Source of the DNA: CAZHGD01 sp964531735
GTDB lineage: Bacteria; Armatimonadota; UBA10988
NCBI GenBank assembly: GCA_964531735.1
Contig: CAZHGD010000047.1
Span: 1-44,755, forward strand
DNA: 44,755 nucleotides
Direction of reading: 5' to 3'
In this document: positions 7,040 to 14,346 of the stretch, piece by piece
Numbering within the stretch: the stretch's first letter is position 1
Layout of the letters: each line of letters starts with the position of its first letter
Translations under genes and position numbers: made by a program
The notes under the pieces: model-generated
What the model was told of the DNA's origin: nothing
The model's input: the letters and a program-made list of their open reading frames with translations, nothing else
Database searches by the model: none

Positions 7040-9073
7040 CTACTGCAGCAGTTTCCGGGCCTGTTCACGCATGGTGGTCGAAGTCGTCGTCGCCACCACT
7101 CTTCGCAGCACCGCCTTGACCTGCGGGCCCTTCACCGCCGCCTGGCGCCGGTTGCCCTTCTTCTGCTCCATGGCCAGATAGAGAATGGTCGACACGGCTT
7201 CACCATTCAGCTCCTGGTCATCGAGGAGGGTCGCGGCCAGTTGGACGGCGGCCGGCACGCGGCAGTTCCGCAACACGCCGAGCACGGCGATCTTCTCATC
7301 GGGGCGCTTCGCCAGCGCCATCACTTCGACCAGCCGCTGGACCTTGTCGTCGGCCGGCAGGCGCTCGTCCTGGTTGACGATCCGCAGGATGCCACGGAGC
7401 GCCAGCACGCGCAAGCCCGCGTCGGCGTCGATGCGCGCCACGTCGAGCAGCGTCGGCACAGCCCTGCTGTCGTCGCAGTCATTCGCCAGCGCCTCGATGG
7501 CGGCACGCTTGACTTCGGCCTCCGCCGACCTGACGTAGCGGGTGATCTCGGCGACGGCCCGGTCACCGCCCAGCCCGGCGAGCACGCCGACCAGGGTCGC
7601 GAGCACCTCGCCCTTCGCCGCCGGCAACTCGGCGAGCACCGGCGCCAACGCCTGCTCACCGGTGACCACTCGCCGCGCGACTTGCACCAGGCTGGTCTGG
7701 GCCACCGCACGGACCGCGTCATCGCCCTGGGCCACCAGCAGCTTGACCAGCTTCGCGTAGTCGCTGGCGCCGGCCAGCCGTGGCAGCACTTTCCAGGCGG
7801 CGATCGCCACCTTGCGCTCCGGTCCTCCCGCCGCGGTCAGCAGCATCGGTACCGCACTGCGCGAGTTGCGCTCCGCGAGCAGGCCGATCACCTCGACGCG
7901 CTGCTCCGGCGTGCCCTCACCCGCCAACTGGGCGATGGCCGCGGCGGCCTCAGGGCCACGGATGAGCACCAGTGCCTCGCGCGCCGCCTGCCGCTCCGCG
8001 CCGCTCCGCGCAATCTCCACCAGCGGCGCTACCGCCGCGGCGCCACCAATGGCCACAGCCGCGCGGACCGCCGCCAGGCGCAGACCGGCATCCTCGCTCT
8101 TCAGGCCCGCCACGACCAGCGGCGCGGCGGCGGCCTGCCCGGCGTCGGCCAGCGCCGTCAGCACGACCTGCTGTGCCGCCGGCGTCAGCCCCGCGTAGAG
8201 AGCGAGCACTCGGGGCGCCGCGCCGCTGCTGACCAGCCGCGTGACCAGCTTGCCGGCGCCCTGGTAGACGCGCGGCTGCGGCGACTGGAGCGCCGCCAGC
8301 ACCGCTTCGATGGCATTCGGCGCGCCGCTGACCACCAGGCCGTGCAGAGCTGCGCCCCGTGCGGCCTCGGGCAGGCCCTCGATGATCAGTCCGGTGTAGA
8401 CGGCCTGGGCTTCGGCCCGCCGGCCGTCGGCCAACAGGCCGTCGGCGGCCGCGAGCATGGCCTGGCACCACGGCAGCGCCCGTCCCGGCACGGCCAGCAT
8501 GGCGGTCACCGCCTCGACGGTGCCGATGCGACCCAGCGCGTGCATCACCGTCGTCACCAGCGCTTCGTCGCCGTCGCCCAGCAGCGGCTTCAGGGCGGCG
8601 ACCGCCGCGGCCTCGCGCCGGTCGCCCAGCGCGTTGATGACGGCCAGCCGGGCCGGACCGGTGGCGCCGGGCAGCGCCGCCAGCAGCGCCTGGCCCGCGG
8701 CCGGGTCGGCCAGCGGCGCCAAGGCGAAGCAGGCCACATCACAGAGTCGCGCGTCGCTCAGCAGCGCCGCGAGCGCCGGCACACTGCGCGCCGTGCCCAC
8801 CAGGCGCAGGAGCCGGCACACCTCGAGCTTGGCGGCCGCGGTCGTCTGCGCGTCGGCGAGCACCACCAGCAGCTTCTGCTCAATCTCGGCGTAGCGGGCC
8901 GGGTCGCCTTGCGCCTGCCGCACCTGCGCGGCGATGGCGGCCACGGCCTGGTGGCCCTGACCATCGTAGGCGCGCAGCGCCGCGTAGGGATCGTCCTGCG
9001 CGCCGGCCGGACCGAGCGGCAACCAGAGCGTCGCGCACCAGAGCATCATCGGCAGCCGACTGCGGTTCGTCAT
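7040..9073 (-). CDS. Exported HEAT-repeat protein
   Basis: A 677-residue protein with a signal peptide (about residues 1-25, ending GPAGA). The mature part is built almost entirely of alpha-helical HEAT/PBS-lyase-type repeats of 30-35 residues. These are recognisable as recurring blocks such as VPALAALLSDARL, AVINALGDRREAAAVAALKPLL and VMHALGRIGTVEAVTAML, the last spaced about one repeat from its neighbour. Such solenoids serve as protein-binding scaffolds, and no catalytic motif is visible. The ATG start is preceded by a GAGGGGAG-like site. It lies 13 bp downstream of the oxidoreductase gene and so is almost certainly co-transcribed. Exported HEAT proteins accompanying Gfo/Idh/MocA oxidoreductases are common in Planctomycetota-like and Armatimonadota-like genomes (general recollection). 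Confidence 0.85.
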   Translation of the reverse strand: MTNRSRLPMMLWCATLWLPLGPAGAQDDPYAALRAYDGQGHQAVAAIAAQVRQAQGDPARYAEIEQKLLVVLADAQTTAAAKLEVCRLLRLVGTARSVPALAALLSDARLCDVACFALAPLADPAAGQALLAALPGATGPARLAVINALGDRREAAAVAALKPLLGDGDEALVTTVMHALGRIGTVEAVTAMLAVPGRALPWCQAMLAAADGLLADGRRAEAQAVYTGLIIEGLPEAARGAALHGLVVSGAPNAIEAVLAALQSPQPRVYQGAGKLVTRLVSSGAAPRVLALYAGLTPAAQQVVLTALADAGQAAAAPLVVAGLKSEDAGLRLAAVRAAVAIGGAAAVAPLVEIARSGAERQAAREALVLIRGPEAAAAIAQLAGEGTPEQRVEVIGLLAERNSRSAVPMLLTAAGGPERKVAIAAWKVLPRLAGASDYAKLVKLLVAQGDDAVRAVAQTSLVQVARRVVTGEQALAPVLAELPAAKGEVLATLVGVLAGLGGDRAVAEITRYVRSAEAEVKRAAIEALANDCDDSRAVPTLLDVARIDADAGLRVLALRGILRIVNQDERLPADDKVQRLVEVMALAKRPDEKIAVLGVLRNCRVPAAVQLAATLLDDQELNGEAVSTILYLAMEQKKGNRRQAAVKGPQVKAVLRRVVATTTSTTMREQARKLLQ

Positions 9074-9086
9074 GTCGCTGCTCCCC

Positions 9087-10379
9087 TCACCGATGCCACG
9101 GCGGCCGCATGGCCTTGCCCAGCAGCCGGCTGGCGCCCGGATCGTCGAGGATGACCTCGCGCTCCGGGTCCCAGCGCAGTCTCCGGCCGACGGTCATGGC
9201 GATCAGGCCGAGGTGGCCCACGGAAGCCGAACGGTGCGCCGTCTCGGCCGGCGTGATCGCCTCGGCGCGGCTCTTCACGCAGTCGAGGAAGTTGCGGATG
9301 TGGTTGGTGCTCAGGTAGAGCGGGTGTTCGTCGGGCCCGATGCGCTCCTGGAGCAGCGACTTCGGCTGGGCGTCCATGCCGCCGCGGTTGACCCAGACCC
9401 AGTCGCCGCGCTCACCGATCCACTTGGTGCCGCCGGCGACGCCATAGCTGGCCACCACCATCTCGGTGCCATCCGAATACCGTGCCGTATAGCGGTAACG
9501 CGTCGGCGCGTCCCAGATGCCTTCGCGCGGCCAGTCAGCATGGCCCTCGATCGACACCGGGCCGGTGTGGTCCCAGCCCATGCCCCAGTGGGCGATGTCG
9601 ACATGGTGGCCCACCCAGTCCATCAGGCCGCCACCGCCGTAGTCGAGCTGCCAGCGCCAGTCGAAGTGGACGCGCTTCGGCGTGTAGGGCGCCCAGCGCG
9701 CCGGGCCGATCCAGAACTCGTAGTCGAGCTCGGGCGGCGGCTCGCCGAACTTCACCGGCCCGCTCACGCCACTGGCCGGCAGGCCCACCTCGATCCGCAC
9801 GACCTTGCCGAGGCGCCCGTTGCGCACCAGTCCGCAGGCCTGACGGAACGGCCCACCACCTGACCGCTGCCAGCTCCCGGTCTGCCAGATGCGGTTGTAC
9901 CGGCGGACGGCGTCGGCCATGTGGCGGCCTTCGCTGAGCGTGTGCGAGAACGGCTTCTCGCCGTAGATGTCCTTGCCCGACGACGCGGCCATGATGGCCG
10001 GGATGGCGTGCCAGTGGTCCGGCGTGGCGATCATGACCATGTCGATGTCGTCGCGCGCCACCAACTCACGGAAATCGCCATAGGCCCGGCAGCCCTGGGT
10101 GCGGTAGTGCCCGTCGACGCGGCGCCGGGCGGCTTCCAGGTGGTGGCGGTCGACATCGGCGACGGCGACCACCTGGCAGTCGGCGTGGCCGAGAAAGCCG
10201 CCGAGGTTGGCGTTGCCCATGCCGCCCAGGCCGATGCAGCCCAACGTCAAGCGGTTGCTGGGCGCCGGCCGGCCGCCTTGGGCGCGCGCCGGCACGATGC
10301 TGAACAGGGCCGCACCGGCTCCGGCACCAAGGGCGCCGCTAAGGAAGCGACGGCGGCTGAGCGAGGTCTGGTCTGGCAC
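9087..10379 (-). CDS. Gfo/Idh/MocA family oxidoreductase with Tat signal
   Basis: A 430-residue NAD(P)-dependent oxidoreductase. The N-terminus has a twin-arginine motif SRRRFL (residues 8-13) followed by a hydrophobic stretch ending in ARA, so the folded holoenzyme is probably exported by Tat. The Rossmann motif GCIGLGGMG is at 47-55, ATPDHWH at 119-124, and the conserved EKP at 141-143. The C-terminal domain contains GGGGLMDWVGHHVDIAHWGM, the usual His/Asp-rich catalytic region of this family. The GTG start has AGGAGG 7 bases upstream. Exported members of this family commonly act on sugars or sugar derivatives; the substrate cannot be read from sequence. It is the first gene of a minus-strand group with the HEAT, discoidin and Agl23-type genes, and is divergent from the secretion operon. 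Confidence 0.92.
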   Translation of the reverse strand: MPDQTSLSRRRFLSGALGAGAGAALFSIVPARAQGGRPAPSNRLTLGCIGLGGMGNANLGGFLGHADCQVVAVADVDRHHLEAARRRVDGHYRTQGCRAYGDFRELVARDDIDMVMIATPDHWHAIPAIMAASSGKDIYGEKPFSHTLSEGRHMADAVRRYNRIWQTGSWQRSGGGPFRQACGLVRNGRLGKVVRIEVGLPASGVSGPVKFGEPPPELDYEFWIGPARWAPYTPKRVHFDWRWQLDYGGGGLMDWVGHHVDIAHWGMGWDHTGPVSIEGHADWPREGIWDAPTRYRYTARYSDGTEMVVASYGVAGGTKWIGERGDWVWVNRGGMDAQPKSLLQERIGPDEHPLYLSTNHIRNFLDCVKSRAEAITPAETAHRSASVGHLGLIAMTVGRRLRWDPEREVILDDPGASRLLGKAMRPPWHR

Positions 10380-10532
10380 GCCACTGCCTCCTGGCCACGT
10401 GAGCGCGATCGGCCCTTAGTACAACAAACCCACCGCGGTACGTCAAGCGGACACGCCATCTGAACACCCTTGGCCAGGGCGGCGTCTGTAGACCAGCGTA
10501 CCGGCGCCGGAGGGTTGCGGCACCTGCTCGCC

Positions 10533-10561
10533 TTGACCGTCGGGCGACCAACGGGTACGCT
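10533..10561 (+). promoter_or_regulatory. Promoter match for the type II secretion-like operon
   Basis: TTGACC (10533-10538), a 17-bp spacer, then TACGCT (10556-10561). The -35 box matches five of six consensus bases and the spacing is optimal. The predicted transcript start near 10568 leaves only a very short leader before the GGAG at 10570-10573 and the ATG at 10580. It lies in the 200-bp divergent region between the oxidoreductase and gspG; nothing else was recognised there. Confidence 0.45.
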
Positions 10562-10579
10562 GAGGTGTTGGAGATCACG

Positions 10580-11047
10580 ATGCGCGGTCGCCTTGTCCGT
10601 CGTCACGCGGCCCTGACCCTGATTGAGCTGCTGGTGGTGATGATGATTCTGGTCATCCTCGCCAGCGCGGTCGCCCTGTCCGTCGTCAACAAGATGCACG
10701 TCGCGCGGGTGAATGCCGCCAAGGCCGACATTGCCACCTTCGAATCGGCGCTCGATCTCTACCAGTTGGCGATGGGCGAGTACCCCACCACCGAGCAGGG
10801 ACTGATGGCTCTGTTTGAGCCGCCGAGCGGCGTCGACGCCGATGCCTGGCGGCAAAAGGGTGGTCCCTTCGTCAAGAAGAAGAATTTCTCCGATGCCTGG
10901 GGCCATGAGTACGTCTACACCTCGCCGGGCGCTGACGGACGTCCCTACGACATCGTCAGCTATGGCGCGGACGGAAGGGCTGGGGGTGAAGGCAAAGACG
11001 CCGACATCTGCAGTTGGGACGTGGCCCGGCCAAGCCCTGGCAAGTAG
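10580..11047 (+). CDS. gspG: Type II secretion major pseudopilin GspG
   Basis: A 155-residue pseudopilin, the usual GspG length. A short basic leader (MRGRLVRRHAA) precedes LTLIELLVVMMILVILAS; peptidase cleavage would leave Leu at +1 and Glu at +5, with Ala instead of the usual Gly at -1. Diagnostic GspG features follow: YPTTEQGL, the GGPFVKKKNFSDAWGHEYVY block, and the calcium-binding-type C-terminus with GADGRPYDIVSYGADGR and GGEGKDADI. The ATG at 10580 has GGAG 6 bases upstream; an in-frame GTG at 10565 has no such site. It is the first gene of the operon, with the next gene overlapping its 3' end. Role: main subunit of the periplasmic pseudopilus that drives substrates through the secretin. 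Confidence 0.95.
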   Translation: MRGRLVRRHAALTLIELLVVMMILVILASAVALSVVNKMHVARVNAAKADIATFESALDLYQLAMGEYPTTEQGLMALFEPPSGVDADAWRQKGGPFVKKKNFSDAWGHEYVYTSPGADGRPYDIVSYGADGRAGGEGKDADICSWDVARPSPGK

Positions 11048-11603
11048 CCGTCGCGGCCTGACCCTCATCGAGTTGCTGGTGGTCATGGCGGTGATCGTGC
11101 TGGTGGCCGGCGTCGCCATGCCGTCGTTCACCGGTCTCATCGCCAACAGCCGCCTCCGCGCCGGTGTGCGGGGACTGTTGTCGCACTGCCGCCTGGCGCG
11201 CGATCTGGCCATCACCCGCGGCACCTACACCCGCGTGGTCATCGACGAGGTGACCGGGCAGTACAGCCTGCTGGTCTACGTGAAGCCCGACACCAAGACC
11301 AAGGACCCGAGTGTCGACTCCACGCGGTCCGGCTGGCAGCCGACCACCGACTCGTTGGCCGGTCCGCGCGTGCTGCCCGAAGGCATCTCGTTCCACCGCG
11401 TGATCAGCAGCGACACCGGTGGCGAGCCACAGGTGACGTTCTCACCCGACGGTCGCGCGCAGGACTTCCTGCTGTCGCTCCGCGACCCCAGCAGCCGCCG
11501 CCTGGGGCTGAAGGTGGTCGGAACGACCGGCCTGTCGAGCATCATCTCACCCGAGGATCGCGACGAGTTTGCCCGACTGGACGGGATGGCAACCAAGCCG
11601 TGA
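10986..11603 (+). CDS. gspH: Type II secretion minor pseudopilin GspH-like
   Basis: About 205 residues. The prepilin signal is SSRRG|LTLIELLVVMAVIVLVAG, with classical Gly at -1 and Glu at +5. ANSRLRAGVRGLLSHCRLARDLAITRGT follows (in two blocks), the long N-terminal helix pattern of GspH/FimT pseudopilins. The GTG at 10986 is chosen because GGAAGGG lies 6 bases upstream; ATG 10962 in the same frame is the alternative. Either start lies inside the end of gspG (62-bp overlap with the chosen one), so translation is probably coupled. The C-terminal beta domain includes VTFSPDGRAQDF, a common GspH sheet motif. Role: minor subunit at the tip of the pseudopilus. Confidence 0.85.
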   Translation: MKAKTPTSAVGTWPGQALASSRRGLTLIELLVVMAVIVLVAGVAMPSFTGLIANSRLRAGVRGLLSHCRLARDLAITRGTYTRVVIDEVTGQYSLLVYVKPDTKTKDPSVDSTRSGWQPTTDSLAGPRVLPEGISFHRVISSDTGGEPQVTFSPDGRAQDFLLSLRDPSSRRLGLKVVGTTGLSSIISPEDRDEFARLDGMATKP

Positions 11604-12007
11604 GAACCAAGTGTCATGGTTTCACGTTACTGGAGGTAGTGGTCGCCATGGCGATCCTGGCCCTGGCCTTGATCTCGGTCATGCAAGTGGTCAGCCAGGG
11701 CATTAACCACACGTCGGCGGCGCGAACTCGCGCGCTGGCGATGGAACTGGCCGAGCAGAAGCTGGCCGAACTGCAGATGAACAAGCAACTGGCTGTCGGG
11801 GAGGACGGCGGCGAGTTCGGCGAGCCCTATCAGCGCTTCCGGTGGCAGAGCCAAGTCTCCGAGACCGAGGTCGACGGTCTGTGGCGTCTGAAGGTCACCG
11901 TGCTGTGGACCACCGGCCAACAAGAGCAGAGCCTGGATCTGGAAACATGCTTCGCGGCCAACCTGATCGCCGATCCCAAAGCCAGCGCCGCCACCACCAG
12001 CGGCTAG
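11600..12007 (+). CDS. gspI: Type II secretion minor pseudopilin GspI
   Basis: A 135-residue protein with the textbook GspI start: a short leader MRTKCHG, then FTLLEVVVAMAILALALISV, cleavage after Gly7. The downstream block RALAMELAEQKLAEL is highly characteristic of GspI. Length agrees with the family. The GTG start overlaps the gspH stop in a GTGA quartet (11600-11603), indicating translational coupling. Role: minor pseudopilin that nucleates the GspI-J-K tip complex. Confidence 0.92.
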   Translation: MRTKCHGFTLLEVVVAMAILALALISVMQVVSQGINHTSAARTRALAMELAEQKLAELQMNKQLAVGEDGGEFGEPYQRFRWQSQVSETEVDGLWRLKVTVLWTTGQQEQSLDLETCFAANLIADPKASAATTSG

Positions 12008-12930
12008 CCTTCTCGCTGATTGAGCTGCTGGTCGCGCTCAGCATGCTCGTCATCGTGCTGGCCGGCGTGTATGGCGTCTTCGCCACCACCAGCCATTCGC
12101 TCCGCACCGTCGAGCAGGAGTCCGAGTTGGGCCAGTCCGCCCGCGTCATCCTCGGCGATCTGCGCAATCTGCTGGGCAGCATCTACCCCATGCGCGTGCC
12201 GGTCTCCGACGAGGACCGCCAGAAGCTCGGCAGCGACACCAACATTCCTGCCGAAGGCGTGATCAGCTTCGCCGGCGAGCACTCCGAGGACGAGCAAGGC
12301 CGACCGCAGGACAACCTCCGCTTCACCGCCGTGGTCGGCGGCCTGAACGAGGGCGGCAACGGCCGGTTCGACCTGGCCGAGCTGATCTACCAGCTCGACA
12401 CCGATGACAGCACGCCCGAAGTGGGCCTGGTGCGCAAACGGGGCGACCATCCTGGCCTGGTCACCGATCCGCCGGAAGAGCCGACCGTGGCGGAGTTGAC
12501 GCCGCTGGCCACTTCGTTCGGCGTGCGCTACTTCGTCGGCGACCAGCTCGACCAGTCGGCGCTGGCCACGGCCACCGAGGACCAACTCTGGACCAACCAG
12601 TGGAGCGACCCGAACCTGGCGCCGTCGGCCATCGAGGTCCGGCTTGGCCTGACGCCGAAGAACCGCGGCGCCACCGAGCGCGTCTACCGCATGGTGATGA
12701 CCATACCGATTCGCGAGCCGCGTGCCGATCCGCGCAAGAACAACAAGAAGCAGGCCGCCAACGGCGCCGGTAACAGCTCCGGGGCCGCCAACGACGCCGC
12801 TGACGCGTTGCCCAACCTGACCCCGTCGCTGCCGGGCACGGGTACCGCTACCACGCCTGGTGGCGGTACCGGCACGACTGGCACGACCCGCGGCCCGGCC
12901 CGCAGAGGAGGCCCGCGTGCGCACCGCTGA
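11947..12930 (+). CDS. gspJ: Type II secretion minor pseudopilin GspJ-like
   Basis: About 327 residues from the ATG at 11947, which lies within the 3' end of gspI (61-bp overlap); its upstream GGA is weak, and the frame is open further back to 11842. The signal is RRHHQRLA|FSLIELLVALSMLVIVLAG, again with Ala at -1, followed by SLRTVEQESELGQSARVILGDL as expected for GspJ. The protein is longer than typical GspJ (around 200-240). The excess is a central domain with several acidic loops and a C-terminal low-complexity tail of about 70 residues rich in Gly, Thr, Ala and Pro. That tail may be a flexible tether within the tip complex or a lineage-specific addition. Confidence 0.85.
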   Translation: MLRGQPDRRSQSQRRHHQRLAFSLIELLVALSMLVIVLAGVYGVFATTSHSLRTVEQESELGQSARVILGDLRNLLGSIYPMRVPVSDEDRQKLGSDTNIPAEGVISFAGEHSEDEQGRPQDNLRFTAVVGGLNEGGNGRFDLAELIYQLDTDDSTPEVGLVRKRGDHPGLVTDPPEEPTVAELTPLATSFGVRYFVGDQLDQSALATATEDQLWTNQWSDPNLAPSAIEVRLGLTPKNRGATERVYRMVMTIPIREPRADPRKNNKKQAANGAGNSSGAANDAADALPNLTPSLPGTGTATTPGGGTGTTGTTRGPARRGGPRAHR

Positions 12931-14344
12931 CCGGGGCATGGCGCTGTTGGCGACGCTGGGCGTGCTCGCCGTGATGCTGATCCTGGCGGCGAGTTTCTCC
13001 GTGGCGGTGCGCACCGACACGCGCCTCACCGCCAGCCAGTTGCGCCGCACGCAGGCGGCTTGGCTGGCCGAGGCCGGACTGCAGCGCGCGCTGATTGGCC
13101 TGCGCGACAATCCCGACCGCTACACCGCGCTGAGCGACCAGGCCACCGACAACCAGCCGCTGGTCCTGGCCTACGATTCCCGCGATGAGGACAGCCTCGG
13201 CCTGCGCGCCGGGCGGTTCCAGGTCGGCGTCTTCGACGAAGCGGCGCGACTCAACCTGAACACCGTCAGCCAGGAGATCCTCCAGCAGCTCCTGCCGGCC
13301 GAGCCGACCTTGGCGCAAGCCATCCTCGACTGGCGCGACACCACCGCCGAACCGCAGGGCATCGCGGCCAGCGGCGCCACCTACCGCCAACCTGACGGGC
13401 TGTTCGAGACCGTGCCCGAGTTGCTGATGCTCCGCGATGTCAGCACCGCCCGCTTCTACGGTCAGGACGGACTGTCGCCGCTGGCCGACGAGTCCACCGC
13501 CGGCACCATCGACCCCAGCACGACGCCGTTGCAGGACCAGTTCTCGACTCTGTCGTACGACGACAACACCGACCTGGATGGCAAGGAGCGCCTGGACGCC
13601 CGGACGGCCGACAAGCAGCACCTGACCGACGCGCTGGGCGACCAACTCGACGAGAAGGACATCGACGCGATGGTCAGCTACCGCGACCAGACCGCGGGCA
13701 GCGGCTCGGGTGGTGGCGCGGCCGGCCCGGCGGCCCTGGCCACCCCGGGCGCCGGCGCCCTGAGCGCGGTGACCGGCGCCACCGGCGGCACCGGCGGCAC
13801 CGGCACCACCGGCGGCACCACCGGTGGCGCGACCAACGGCAACAGCCAACCGAGCCGGCCGGCCAACGTGGCCGAACTGGTATCGGTGCTCGGGCGCGAC
13901 AAACTCCAGAAGGTCTACGACCGGCTGACCTGCAGCGACGATCTGCGGCAGGTCGGCGCGGTGAACGTGAACACGGCGACGGCCGAAGTGTTGGCGGCCC
14001 TGCCCGGCATGGACAGCCAGTTGGCCGATGCCATCGTCCAAGCGCGTCGCAGCCAACCGTTCGAAACTGTCGGCGATTTGCTGCGTCTGAGCGAAGTAAC
14101 GGACGATGTGTTCAAGCAGGTCGCGCCACTGCTCACGACGCGGTCGCGGACGTTCCAGTTGTCGGCTGTCGGCACCGTGCTCGAAGGCGAGCAGGAACTG
14201 ACGCGCCGGATCACGGTGCTGGCGTTGTTGGAATCCAGCGCGGCCTCCACGACCGATGCGACGAGCAGCGACGCGGCCACCGGGACCAGCGCGGGGAGCG
14301 CGCCGACCCGCCGAGTGCGCATCGTCTACCGCCGTATGGAGTAG
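12917..14344 (+). CDS. gspK: Type II secretion minor pseudopilin GspK
   Basis: About 475 residues from the GTG at 12917, which has AGAGGAGG 5 bases upstream and overlaps gspJ by 14 bp. The leader VRTADRG is followed by MALLATLGVLAVMLILAASFSVAV; the Glu5 of other pseudopilins is absent, as is normal for GspK. The family's large globular domain follows: RRTQAAWLAEAGLQRAL, FDEAARLNLNTVS, and near the C-terminus a helix-hairpin-helix/SAM-like unit with VNVNTATAEVLAALPGM. Between the two SAM-like parts is a Gly/Thr/Ala-rich insertion (about residues 255-310) encoded by a simple repeat at 13771-13832, making the protein longer than the usual 300-350. Role: caps the pseudopilus tip. Confidence 0.93.
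   Translation: MRTADRGMALLATLGVLAVMLILAASFSVAVRTDTRLTASQLRRTQAAWLAEAGLQRALIGLRDNPDRYTALSDQATDNQPLVLAYDSRDEDSLGLRAGRFQVGVFDEAARLNLNTVSQEILQQLLPAEPTLAQAILDWRDTTAEPQGIAASGATYRQPDGLFETVPELLMLRDVSTARFYGQDGLSPLADESTAGTIDPSTTPLQDQFSTLSYDDNTDLDGKERLDARTADKQHLTDALGDQLDEKDIDAMVSYRDQTAGSGSGGGAAGPAALATPGAGALSAVTGATGGTGGTGTTGGTTGGATNGNSQPSRPANVAELVSVLGRDKLQKVYDRLTCSDDLRQVGAVNVNTATAEVLAALPGMDSQLADAIVQARRSQPFETVGDLLRLSEVTDDVFKQVAPLLTTRSRTFQLSAVGTVLEGEQELTRRITVLALLESSAASTTDATSSDAATGTSAGSAPTRRVRIVYRRME
13771..13832 (+). repeat. Imperfect 9-bp (ACCGGCGGC)n repeat inside gspK
   Basis: Tandem ACCGGCGGC/ACCGGCACC/ACCGGTGGC units encode Thr-Gly-Gly and Thr-Gly-Thr triplets inside the linker between the two SAM-like halves of GspK. 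Because units are multiples of three, length changes by slippage would keep the frame. Confidence 0.7.
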
Positions 14345-14346
14345 AC

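Noticed and set aside
6293..9154. 953-codon plus-strand frame opposite the HEAT and discoidin genes
   Set aside because: Antisense shadow of repetitive Ala/Leu-rich codons; dominated by Arg, Gln and Gly with no motif.
10962..10986. Upstream ATG start for gspH
   Set aside because: GTG at 10986 has a better placed GGAAGGG; ATG 10962 kept only as an alternative.
13771..13832. Short tandem repeat in gspK considered as a CRISPR-like array
   Set aside because: Units are contiguous, 9 bp, coding, and have no spacers.
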